Positions 1 to 7,450 of a DNA stretch of 64,000 bases are shown here, one piece after another; the stretch's first letter is position 1; each line of letters opens with the position of its first letter. The translations under genes were made by a program, and so were the position numbers. The stretch comes from Mucilaginibacter endophyticus. Its GTDB lineage: Bacteria > Bacteroidota > Bacteroidia > Sphingobacteriales > Sphingobacteriaceae. A model generated the notes under the pieces. It made no database searches, had not been told where the DNA came from, and was given only the letters and a program-made list of their open reading frames with translations. The stretch is taken from contig NZ_QPCG01000001.1 in NCBI RefSeq assembly GCF_003351025.1, positions 193,949 through 257,948 on the forward strand, given 5' to 3'.

Positions 1-290
1 AAGATTCTCCCTTTAATAACGGCCACTCGGGTGGCGACATTTTTGTGCCCCTTAAAGCCGGGCTAAGATACAGTGTTAGCTCCGGCGTTTTCCTGGAGGC
101 CGAGGCAGGCAGCGCTATCGAGCTTAATTATGATGAGCGTAAGCTGTTCGCCTTTTCTGTTGGCCCTGCAATCCTGATCCCTACGGGTACCGACGGTCGT
201 AATTTTGAATTGGGCCTGAGGTACGAAAGCTGGTCGGCCCATACCTTGCAGCAAACGGCTATCAGGTTTGCTTACCGGTTTGGCCGATAA
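1..290 (+). CDS. Outer-membrane beta-barrel protein, C-terminal fragment (5' end outside window)
   Basis: The reading frame is open from base 3 to a TAA at 288-290, so only the last 95 residues are visible. The strands alternate hydrophobic and polar residues and the chain ends in Arg after an aromatic-rich strand (AIRFAYRFGR), as expected for a small outer-membrane barrel. It resembles the next gene: VPLKAGLRY and LEAEAGSA here correspond to LPVTAGLKY and VNAEAGSA there, so the two are tandem paralogues 70 bp apart. The internal GTG at 45 is not a start, because the homologous strands extend upstream of it. No specific function can be given. Confidence 0.75.
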   Translation, partial: DSPFNNGHSGGDIFVPLKAGLRYSVSSGVFLEAEAGSAIELNYDERKLFAFSVGPAILIPTGTDGRNFELGLRYESWSAHTLQQTAIRFAYRFGR

Positions 291-360
291 TAATATTTTT
301 GTAGCGATATATTGCTGAAAAGCTTATCATCGTTAAATAACACCTGTAATCTTATACAAC

Positions 361-951
361 ATGATTAATAAACCTATCCGCATCACGTTCATTTTATTAT
401 TTACTGTATTTTCATTTGCCGCCAACGCCCAGCGGGGCAAACAAACATCGTTAAGCGTAGGGTCTGGAATAATTGCACCGCTCAATATGAATAATCGCAA
501 CGATAGCGGCACCGACATTAATATAAATTCAGGCTTTAGCATTAACTTAACAATGGAAAAGCCTATAACCGAAACCCTGCATTTTACAGCAGCTACCGGC
601 TTGGTTTTTACCGAATCAAACGCAGATTATTTATTTTCAAGTAGTTCGTCAAACGTTTTTTACGATAACAACTATCATAATCTTTACGCTTACCTGCCGG
701 TAACTGCAGGCTTAAAATATTACTGGGCAAAACACTTTTATGTAAATGCCGAAGCCGGCAGCGCTTTCAGTATCAATAGCAGGGCCCGTACTTCGTTTAT
801 TTATGCAGGAGGGGCAGGAGCAGTTGTACCAATTGGGCCGCATCATGGGCTTGATTTTGGTTTGCAGTTTGAAAGGGGCTATAAAAATACCGATTACGAC
901 CACGCCATTAGTCAGTTGGTGTTAAATGTGGCTTATAAATACAGGTTTTAG
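361..951 (+). CDS. Outer-membrane beta-barrel protein (porin family-like)
   Basis: This 196-residue protein has a clear Sec signal peptide (about residues 1-23, ending NAQ). The rest is rich in alternating beta strands and Gly/Asn turns and ends in an aromatic strand (AYKYRF), typical of an 8-stranded outer-membrane barrel. It is paralogous to the truncated gene just upstream, so this is a local duplication. The ATG is directly preceded by an AT-rich stretch with no Shine-Dalgarno, normal for the phylum. The substrate or role cannot be told from sequence; an adhesion or structural barrel is as likely as a pore. Confidence 0.8.
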   Translation: MINKPIRITFILLFTVFSFAANAQRGKQTSLSVGSGIIAPLNMNNRNDSGTDININSGFSINLTMEKPITETLHFTAATGLVFTESNADYLFSSSSSNVFYDNNYHNLYAYLPVTAGLKYYWAKHFYVNAEAGSAFSINSRARTSFIYAGGAGAVVPIGPHHGLDFGLQFERGYKNTDYDHAISQLVLNVAYKYRF

Positions 952-1054
952 GCTTTGGTAATTGTCCGGCTTTGGCCGGGATGGTTGGTTCCCGGAGCGG
1001 ACGGACACTTTAATATTTATTTGATGCAGTAAGTTCAGCGGATTTTAAATCCCC

Positions 1055-1062
1055 CTCTTGAG
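1055..1062. repeat. Left copy of the 8-bp target-site duplication
   Basis: CTCTTGAG here repeats at 1299-1306 on the other side of the MITE-like element. Removing the element and one copy restores a palindrome CCCCTCTTGAGAGGGG, which supports a real insertion event. Confidence 0.65.
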
Positions 1063-1298
1063 AGTAATAGCCCATGAAAAGGCAGCAACGGAAAATGGCA
1101 GGCTGTATAGTTGACTCACCCGGTCTACGCTACGCTGGACCACCATCTCTGCCCTTCAGGCAGAGATGGGAGAGAAAAAATAAAGAAATAAAATCCCCTC
1201 TTTACGCTTGCGTAGAGAGGGGTGACGAGCGCAGCGATGTCGGGGTGAGTCGATATACGGGATGATTTAGCGATTATGCCTTTTCATGGGCTATTACT
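1063..1298. mobile_element. MITE-like element, 22-bp perfect terminal inverted repeats
   Basis: The ends at 1063-1084 and 1277-1298 are perfect 22-bp inverted repeats starting AGTAATAGCCCATG. They are bracketed by an 8-bp direct repeat CTCTTGAG (1055-1062 and 1299-1306) that looks like a target-site duplication. The interior has a subterminal inverted pair (GACTCACCC at 1113-1121, GGGTGAGTC at 1243-1251) and two strong hairpins (1143-1169 with an 11-bp stem; 1195-1222). It encodes nothing convincing, so it would need a transposase in trans. The transposase family is unknown; the 8-bp duplication is only a hint. Confidence 0.75.
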
Positions 1299-1306
1299 CT
1301 CTTGAG
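1299..1306. repeat. Right copy of the 8-bp target-site duplication
   Basis: CTCTTGAG, identical to 1055-1062. It continues into GAGGGG, the right half of the interrupted palindrome. Confidence 0.65.
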
Positions 1307-1374
1307 AGGGGAGCGAAGGAATGAGCGGTAGCAGGGGGGAGATTGACTTATCAAAGCAGAAACACACCCCTACA

Positions 1375-1390
1375 CCCCTCTCAAGAGGGG
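1375..1390. repeat. Palindrome CCCCTCTCAAGAGGGG
   Basis: A 7-bp stem with a CA loop. It is the exact reverse complement of the palindrome split by the MITE (halves at about 1052-1062 and 1299-1310). The two palindromes therefore bound an older inverted-repeat element of about 90 bp. Confidence 0.6.
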
Positions 1391-1537
1391 AATCGCTCAA
1401 TCCCATACTTTTATCCTTTGAGTTTCACAGCCAATTAACTAAATCCGAAATCGAAATTCCGATATCCTATACCCAAACGCACTTTGCTTTGGCGCAATAT
1501 TGTTGTAATTTCGGCGCTTAACACAATATATTATAAC

Positions 1538-3934
1538 GTGCTGAGCATCCTTAAAAAAGAAATAATATCATACCTGAGCTCATTGGTGGCTTATGTTACC
1601 ATAGGTGTATTTTTACTGGTGCTGGGCTTGTTTTTATGGGTATTCCCCGAGTCGAGCATATTGGAATATGGTTACGCCGGGCTCGAAGGTTTGTTTAGCA
1701 CTGCGCCATACCTGTTCATGTTCCTGATCCCGGCTATTACCATGCGCTCTCTTGCCGAGGAGCGGAAAGAAGGTACTTTTGAGCTGCTGTTTACCCGCCC
1801 CTTAAAAGATTGGGAAATAGTGTTGGGCAAATACCTGGCCTGTTTATTAATAGTGCTTTTTGCTTTGCTGCCAACACTGGTTTATTACTACTCGGTAAGT
1901 GCACTGGGTATGCCGCATGGCAATATTGATACCGGGGCTGTAATAGGCTCGTACATCGGTTTGTTTTTGCTGGGTGCTGTATTTGTGGGGATAGGTTTGT
2001 TTACCTCATCTGTCACCAAAAATCAGATCATCGCTTTTACCATTTCCGTTTTCCTGTGTTTCTTTTTTTACAGCGGGTTTGATTCTATCAGTCAGTTGTT
2101 ATCCCTGCAGGATCTGGGCTTGCAGAACTTAGGTATCACCCAGCATTATGATTCGGTAAGCCGTGGCGTGTTGGATACCCGCGATCTGGTTTACTTTATC
2201 ATCACTACCGGTATTTTTATATGGCTTACCCTGTTTGTACTGGCAAAGCAACGCCAGGCAGGTTTAGGTAATGCTACGATGATAGGTATACCCCTGGTAT
2301 TGTTTGTTTTGGCGATGATATCTGCATTTACCTTCACCCGTTTTGATTTTACTGCCGAAAAACGCTTTACCCTTTCTCCCATCAGCACGCAAATTATGGA
2401 TAAGCTGCAAAAACGTGTAAAGGTGGTAGTGTATTTACAGGGCGATAACCTGCCGGGCGGCTTTAAACGCCTGCAAAGCGCTACCCGCGATATGCTGAGC
2501 GATCTGCAGGCTTATAGCCATGGTAAGATCCAGTTTGAATTTCGCGACCCCTTGAAGGGTTTAAATAATGATCAGCAAAACGAGGTGATCCAGAACATGG
2601 CTGCCGAAGGTGTTGAGCCAACAAACCTGAGTGTTAAAACCGATAATGGCGTAACGCAAAAGCTGATATTTCCATCGGCATTGGTATCGGCAGGAGGGAA
2701 GGATATCCCGGTAAAGCTGTTATTAAGCCGTATCGGTCTTTCGCCCGATGAAGTGCTGAATAACTCTATCCAAAATCTTGAATACGCTTTTTCATCAGCC
2801 ATAAAAAAAGCCGATGCCGGAGGGCGACCGCAAATAGGCTTTACCGAGGGCCACCATGAACTAACCGACCTGCAACTGAACGATGCCATGAAAACGCTTA
2901 GTGAAGGTTTCCAGGTAGGCAGGGTAGACCTCAGCGCTATTTCCTTTGCCGATCTGCAAAAGATCAAATTGCTGGTAATAGCCAAGCCCGATCAAAAGTT
3001 TAGCGAGGTAGAGAAATTTAAACTCGACCAGTACATCATGCACGGAGGCCGCGTATTATGGGCAATAGACCAGGTAAGCGCCGAACTGGATAGCCTCAGA
3101 GGGCATGGGGGCGAACAACTGGCTTTCGCCAAGCAGCTTAACCTTGATGATCAGCTTTTCCGTTATGGCATCCGCATTAACTATGATCTGATAGCCGATA
3201 TGAACTGCTCGCAGATACCGGTGAGTACCGGCAACGTGGGCGGGCAGGCGCAGATACAGATGCTGCCATGGTTATATTACCCGGTATTTATTCCGCTAAG
3301 TAAACACCCGGTAGTGAAAAATCTGGATGGTATCAGCAGCGAGTTTGCAAGTTCTATCGATATCCTCGATACCAAAAACGTTAATAAAACGGTGTTGCTG
3401 ACATCATCGCCCTATAATAAAAAGCTAACTGCCCCGCACATATTATCATTGCAGGCCCTGGAGCAGGAGCCAAACCCTAAAGATTTTCAAAGTACACCTA
3501 AAATAACCGGTGTACTGTTAGAAGGCCGTTTTACCAGCGACTGGCAAAACCGTCCGCTGCCCGAAGGCTTAAAAGAGCAGGTGCCTGTACTATCGCAAAG
3601 CGAGCCTACAAAAATGATTGTGATTAGTGATGGCGATATTTTAAAGAACCAGGTAGGTAACGATGGTTCGCCATATCCGTTAGGGTATGATCATTATACG
3701 CATCAAACTTACGGTAACAAAAATCTGCTGCTCAACATAGCCGATTACATGACCGATGATTCGGGCCTGATAGCCTTGCGTACCAAGGAAATTAAGATCC
3801 GCCTGCTTGATAGGGCGCGTATTCGGAGCGAAAAAATGTATTGGCAGTTGGTTAATAACATTGTTCCGTTGGTATTAGTGTTAATATGTGCTATTTTTCA
3901 ACATTATCTCCGCAGGCAAAAGTATGCCCGTTAA
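1538..3934 (+). CDS. gldFG: Fused GldF-GldG gliding-type ABC transporter protein
   Basis: A single 798-residue frame joins two proteins that are separate in Flavobacterium. Residues 1 to about 230 are an ABC-2 type permease like GldF: six hydrophobic segments, with the LAEERKEGTFELLFTRPL loop typical of this family. After a further membrane segment (about 245-265), FDFTAEKRFTLS begins a GldG-like region with a substrate-binding-type fold and a C-terminal membrane helix near the end. In gliding bacteria GldA (ATPase), GldF and GldG form an ABC complex; its substrate is not established, and gldA is not in this window. I chose GTG 1538 because MLSILKKEIISYL matches GldF N-termini; the frame is also open upstream to a TTG at 1484. 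dnaN follows by 33 bp. Confidence 0.85.
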   Translation: MLSILKKEIISYLSSLVAYVTIGVFLLVLGLFLWVFPESSILEYGYAGLEGLFSTAPYLFMFLIPAITMRSLAEERKEGTFELLFTRPLKDWEIVLGKYLACLLIVLFALLPTLVYYYSVSALGMPHGNIDTGAVIGSYIGLFLLGAVFVGIGLFTSSVTKNQIIAFTISVFLCFFFYSGFDSISQLLSLQDLGLQNLGITQHYDSVSRGVLDTRDLVYFIITTGIFIWLTLFVLAKQRQAGLGNATMIGIPLVLFVLAMISAFTFTRFDFTAEKRFTLSPISTQIMDKLQKRVKVVVYLQGDNLPGGFKRLQSATRDMLSDLQAYSHGKIQFEFRDPLKGLNNDQQNEVIQNMAAEGVEPTNLSVKTDNGVTQKLIFPSALVSAGGKDIPVKLLLSRIGLSPDEVLNNSIQNLEYAFSSAIKKADAGGRPQIGFTEGHHELTDLQLNDAMKTLSEGFQVGRVDLSAISFADLQKIKLLVIAKPDQKFSEVEKFKLDQYIMHGGRVLWAIDQVSAELDSLRGHGGEQLAFAKQLNLDDQLFRYGIRINYDLIADMNCSQIPVSTGNVGGQAQIQMLPWLYYPVFIPLSKHPVVKNLDGISSEFASSIDILDTKNVNKTVLLTSSPYNKKLTAPHILSLQALEQEPNPKDFQSTPKITGVLLEGRFTSDWQNRPLPEGLKEQVPVLSQSEPTKMIVISDGDILKNQVGNDGSPYPLGYDHYTHQTYGNKNLLLNIADYMTDDSGLIALRTKEIKIRLLDRARIRSEKMYWQLVNNIVPLVLVLICAIFQHYLRRQKYAR

Positions 3935-3940
3935 ATTTTA

Positions 3941-3948
3941 TATTTTTG
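3941..3948 (+). promoter_or_regulatory. Possible dnaN promoter -7 box
   Basis: TATTTTTG fits the Bacteroidota -7 consensus TAnnTTTG and lies 19 bp before the dnaN ATG. No TTTG is found at the -33 spacing, so dnaN may also be read from gldFG. Confidence 0.35.
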
Positions 3949-3967
3949 ATTGCTTAATTACAACCAC

Positions 3968-5092
3968 ATGAGATTTATTGTTTCTACCTCAACATTACTC
4001 AAACAACTGCAAGCGGTGAGCGGCGCATTGAGCAGCAGCACTGTGTTGCCTATATTGGAAAACTTTTTGTTCGAGATAAAGGATGGGAACTTGACCATTT
4101 CTGCTACCGACCTGCAAACCAGCATGACCACCTCTTTGCCTGTTGAGGCTAAAGAAAACGGCAGGATTGCTATCCCGTCGCGTATATTGTTAGAGACCCT
4201 GAAATCGTTACCCGAGCAGCCTGTAGCTTTTTCGGTTGATGATAAAACCTTTGCCATTGAAATAAACGCTGGTGATGGTAAATACAAACTGAGCGGCGAA
4301 AACGGTGAGGATTTTCCTAAGATCCCGGTTGTTGAAAACGCTTCATCGGTAAACCTGCCTGCTTCTGTTTTAGCTGAAGCTATTAACAAAACCATTTTTG
4401 CGGTAAGTAATGACGAGCTGCGCCCGGCCATGACAGGTGTTTACTGCCAGCTTACTACATCGGCGCTTACCTTTGTATCAACCGATGCGCATAAACTGGT
4501 AAGGTACCGTCGTAAAGATGCTAAAGCCGCAAGCACAGCATCATTCATTTTGCCTAAAAAAGCTTTAACCCTGCTTAAATCATCATTACCAAGCGATGAT
4601 GTTAACGTATCGGTTGAATATAACAACACCAGCGCTTTCTTTAAATTTGGCAACATTAACCTGGTTTGCCGTTTAATTGATGAGCGTTACCCGGATTATG
4701 AGGCTGTTATCCCTCAAAATAATCCTAATAAATTAAACATCGACAGGCTTACTTTCCTGGGTTCGTTAAACCGTGTGGCTATCTATGCTAATAAAACCAC
4801 CCACCAGGTAAGGCTTAAAATAAATGGCAGCGAGCTAAATATCTCGTCAGAAGATATCGACTTCGCTAACGAAGCTCACGAGCGCCTGAGTTGCCAATAT
4901 GAAGGCGAAGACATGGAAATTGGCTTCAATGCAAGATTTTTGATAGAAATGTTAAAGAACTTAAGCTGCGAAGAAGTATCTTTGGAAATGTCGACTCCAA
5001 ACCGTGCGGGCTTATTGTTGCCACAAGGCGGAGATGAAAATGAAGATGTGCTGATGCTGGTAATGCCGGTGATGCTCAATAGCTATGCTTAA
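3968..5092 (+). CDS. dnaN: DNA polymerase III beta subunit (sliding clamp)
   Basis: A 374-residue protein of normal length for the beta clamp. It forms a dimeric ring that tethers the replicative polymerase to DNA. The N-terminus MRFIVSTSTLLKQLQ, the NFLFEI and ATDLQTS strands, the GEDFPK segment and the C-terminal VMPVMLNSYA are typical and show the three repeated clamp domains of about 120 residues each. I chose ATG 3968; an upstream in-frame start at 3950 would add six residues not expected for the family. It sits behind gldFG rather than beside dnaA, and is closed by a strong terminator. Confidence 0.96.
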   Translation: MRFIVSTSTLLKQLQAVSGALSSSTVLPILENFLFEIKDGNLTISATDLQTSMTTSLPVEAKENGRIAIPSRILLETLKSLPEQPVAFSVDDKTFAIEINAGDGKYKLSGENGEDFPKIPVVENASSVNLPASVLAEAINKTIFAVSNDELRPAMTGVYCQLTTSALTFVSTDAHKLVRYRRKDAKAASTASFILPKKALTLLKSSLPSDDVNVSVEYNNTSAFFKFGNINLVCRLIDERYPDYEAVIPQNNPNKLNIDRLTFLGSLNRVAIYANKTTHQVRLKINGSELNISSEDIDFANEAHERLSCQYEGEDMEIGFNARFLIEMLKNLSCEEVSLEMSTPNRAGLLLPQGGDENEDVLMLVMPVMLNSYA

Positions 5093-5121
5093 GTGTAAAC
5101 TTAAATTATAAATCCAAAACT

Positions 5122-5152
5122 AAGTCCGGTAACATAAAACCGGACTTTTTTT
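5122..5152 (+). terminator. Rho-independent terminator after dnaN
   Basis: A perfect 9-bp stem AAGTCCGGT / ACCGGACTT with an 8-nt loop, followed by a T run. Confidence 0.9.
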
Positions 5153-5206
5153 GTTCAGCACCCGATACCAAAAGTTACACTAAGCAGTTATAGCATATAA
5201 TTGTAT

Positions 5207-5908
5207 ATGAAGATAAAGGTTAAAGTTTTTTTGATGATTGCCGCGGCGGCAGGTTGCATAGCATCGTGCAAAAAAAATAATGATAAGCCCGATGCAGTGG
5301 ATTCATCAACATCATCATTAAACGTAATCAACGCCACATTTAATAATGTTAATGTTTACCAGAACGGTATCCGCATCAACAATACAACAACTTTTTATCC
5401 GGGCGGTACGCTGGGTTATATCCTGGTAAAAGCCGGAACACAAAATTATTCGGTTAAGTTAGATGGTCCAAGCAACCCTAACCCACTGTTCAGTTTGCCT
5501 TTAACGCTCAGTAAAGATTCTGTGTATTCATTTTACATAGCAGGCAATGCATCAGACCAGGTATTTAAAACTACCGATATCATCGTGGGCGATACAAGTA
5601 AAGTACCATCGGCCAAAATCAGGTTTGTAAATGCTTCACCAGACGCGGGAAATATCAGTGTGCATTTTGAAGGTACAACTAATAAAGTTGCCATAGATAC
5701 CGAACAGGTGAAAGACCTCGGTTTTAAAACTACCTCAACTTTTTACCTGGTAGCGCCGGGAGAACACAATATGGCCATGCATTCGGCTGCTTTTCCGGGT
5801 ACTATTGTTAGGGATACCGTGCAGCTGGTTGGCGGCAAGGTATATACCTACTACGGTTTTGGCAATAAAAGTACCGGCCTGGCAACAGGTTTGTTTACTA
5901 ATCAATAA
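5207..5908 (+). CDS. DUF4397-domain lipoprotein
   Basis: A 233-residue lipoprotein: hydrophobic leader and lipobox IASC with the lipidated Cys at position 21, followed by KK and a low-complexity Ser/Thr linker. The rest matches the DUF4397 pattern (LNVINATFNNVNVYQNG, IRFVNASPDAGNISVHF), two beta-rich repeats common in Bacteroidota surface or periplasmic lipoproteins of unknown role. I chose ATG 5207 over the TTG at 5201 because the leader is then of normal length. It is followed 8 bp later by a paralogue, so the two are probably one transcript. Confidence 0.85.
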   Translation: MKIKVKVFLMIAAAAGCIASCKKNNDKPDAVDSSTSSLNVINATFNNVNVYQNGIRINNTTTFYPGGTLGYILVKAGTQNYSVKLDGPSNPNPLFSLPLTLSKDSVYSFYIAGNASDQVFKTTDIIVGDTSKVPSAKIRFVNASPDAGNISVHFEGTTNKVAIDTEQVKDLGFKTTSTFYLVAPGEHNMAMHSAAFPGTIVRDTVQLVGGKVYTYYGFGNKSTGLATGLFTNQ

Positions 5909-5916
5909 TTACATTA

Positions 5917-6657
5917 ATGGCTAATAAAAATAAGAGCAAGGTTCTGGTTTCGTTTTTTGTAGCTGTGATGTGCGGCCTTTTTTTATGCGGCATATCATCA
6001 TGCGGCAAGGGGGGGAATGCATCGTCAGTAGGCCTCAATACGCAGTTCCAGATAGTTAATTTAAGTCCCGATATTCAGCCTGTATATCTTTATCAGCATT
6101 ATATCAGGTACAGCGCTACTACATATACGTATCCTAACAGCTCGGGGTATTTTTATCTTTCAACATTGGAAGCGCCTTTACAGTTACGTACTGCAACTAC
6201 TGCACCTACAATTTTGCTTCAGTTTGATAATGCGCTCAAAGCCAACCGGAAATATACCATGTTTATAACCGGTTACAGGAAGGATAGTTCCTTTGTCAGT
6301 TCGTTTATATTGTCTGACAGTACCAGTTTGCCGCCTATAGGTAAAGGCAAAGTTAGGTTTGTGCATACGTCTCCTGGTACAGCCGCACTCGATCTGAGGG
6401 CAAACGATACGCTTATGGTTAGCGGCACTACCTTTAATAAGGTTACCCCATATTACGATCTTACTGCTGGTAATTATAACTTTACCATCAGGGCAACCCG
6501 TACCCCTACCAAAATTGAGGCGACCCTGCAAAATATAACCATACAGGATGGCCGGGCTTATACCATTTACACCCAAGGTGTTGTTGGCGCAGCCGATTCA
6601 TTGGCCTTTGGTGCAGGTGTACTCACTAATAATCTGCTAAGTAAGACACTTCAATAG
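5917..6657 (+). CDS. DUF4397-domain lipoprotein, second copy
   Basis: A 246-residue lipoprotein with lipobox GISSC (Cys 29). It has the same two-part organisation as the preceding gene: FQIVNLSPDIQPVYLYQ in the first half and VRFVHTSPGTAALDLR in the second, the DUF4397 signature. The pair is a diverged tandem duplication 8 bp apart. No enzyme motif is present; a structural or envelope role is likely but unproven. Confidence 0.83.
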   Translation: MANKNKSKVLVSFFVAVMCGLFLCGISSCGKGGNASSVGLNTQFQIVNLSPDIQPVYLYQHYIRYSATTYTYPNSSGYFYLSTLEAPLQLRTATTAPTILLQFDNALKANRKYTMFITGYRKDSSFVSSFILSDSTSLPPIGKGKVRFVHTSPGTAALDLRANDTLMVSGTTFNKVTPYYDLTAGNYNFTIRATRTPTKIEATLQNITIQDGRAYTIYTQGVVGAADSLAFGAGVLTNNLLSKTLQ

Positions 6658-6678
6658 CGGCTTTCTGTTTAATATTTA

Positions 6679-6686
6679 TATTTTTG
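6679..6686 (+). promoter_or_regulatory. Possible dedA promoter -7 box
   Basis: TATTTTTG matches TAnnTTTG, 16 bp before the GTG start, implying a very short leader. No matching -33 element is seen. Confidence 0.3.
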
Positions 6687-6702
6687 GGCAAAATTTACGC
6701 CT

Positions 6703-7359
6703 GTGGAAGTAATAAAAAGCATCATCGACTTTATACTGCATATTGACAAGCACCTGGTACAAATCACCAGCGCTTACCAGGGATGGACCTATCTCATTCT
6801 TTTCCTGATCATATTTGCCGAAACTGGTTTTGTTGTAACCCCCTTTTTACCCGGCGACTCACTGCTGTTTGCAGCCGGAGCTTTAATTGCCGGTGGTAGC
6901 TCTGGTTTAGATATCTGGCTGTTAGGTATTATACTTATTGCCGCTGCATTTATAGGTAATACCGTAAACTATCTTTTAGGCAACTACCTTGGCCCAAAAG
7001 TTTTTAAGGAAGAAAATAAGATCCTGAAGCTGGAATACTACCTTAAAACCAAAGCATTTTTTGACAAACACGGGGGCAAGGCGGTGATTTTTAGTCGTTT
7101 TATGCCTATTATCCGTACCATAGCGCCTTTTGTTGCCGGTGTTGGCAGGATGCCTTTTTTACGTTATAGCCTTTATAACATCATCGGTGGCGCATCATGG
7201 ATCATCGTATTCCTGTTTGCGGGTTACAAATTAGGTCAGGTAGATATCATAGCTAAAAACTTTTCGTTGGTAGGAGTAATCATTATCCTGATATCAATAT
7301 TACCGCCAATTTTTGCCGCCATAAAAGGGCGTACTGCTAAGGTTTCTGAAGGGCGGTAA
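6703..7359 (+). CDS. DedA-family membrane protein
   Basis: A 218-residue inner-membrane protein of the DedA/SNARE-associated family. Visible marks are the acidic residue and FLPGDS loop after the first helix (E40, residues 48-53), the re-entrant region with FSRFMPIIRTIAPFVAGVGRM, and three or four further hydrophobic segments. Members act in undecaprenyl-phosphate or phospholipid translocation and in membrane homeostasis; which of these applies here is not visible. The start is GTG at 6703. The gene converges on the minus-strand VWA gene across a shared terminator. Confidence 0.9.
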   Translation: MEVIKSIIDFILHIDKHLVQITSAYQGWTYLILFLIIFAETGFVVTPFLPGDSLLFAAGALIAGGSSGLDIWLLGIILIAAAFIGNTVNYLLGNYLGPKVFKEENKILKLEYYLKTKAFFDKHGGKAVIFSRFMPIIRTIAPFVAGVGRMPFLRYSLYNIIGGASWIIVFLFAGYKLGQVDIIAKNFSLVGVIIILISILPPIFAAIKGRTAKVSEGR

Positions 7360-7383
7360 AAAGCTGTTAAAAGATGAAAATAT

Positions 7384-7425
7384 AAAAAGCCGTTGTCTGG
7401 ATATAATTCCGGGCAACGGCTTTTG
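7384..7425. terminator. Bidirectional terminator between dedA and the VWA gene
   Basis: Stem AAAAAGCCGTTG (7384-7395) pairs with CAACGGCTTTT (7414-7424). An A run on one side and a T run on the other allow it to serve both converging genes. Confidence 0.85.
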
Positions 7426-7450
7426 CATATTAAACGGAAGTGTGGTTTAT

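Larger units (their letters stand above)
952..1537. other. Non-coding stretch filled by nested repeat elements
   Basis: The gap between the barrel gene and gldFG has no credible gene. Bases 1063-1298 are a MITE-like element, and it interrupts an older palindromic element running from about 1052 to 1390. The short open frames at 1074-1265 and 1321-1521 lie inside these repeats and look non-coding. The last 140 bp probably hold the gldFG promoter, but I see no clear TAnnTTTG box. Confidence 0.7.

Noticed and set aside
1074..1521. Two short open frames between the barrel gene and gldFG
   Set aside because: They lie inside the MITE and palindromic repeats and have no protein-like composition; their frames follow the hairpin sequence.
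1484..1537. Longer gldFG start at TTG 1484
   Set aside because: The extra 18 residues are not GldF-like, and GTG 1538 gives the family N-terminus.
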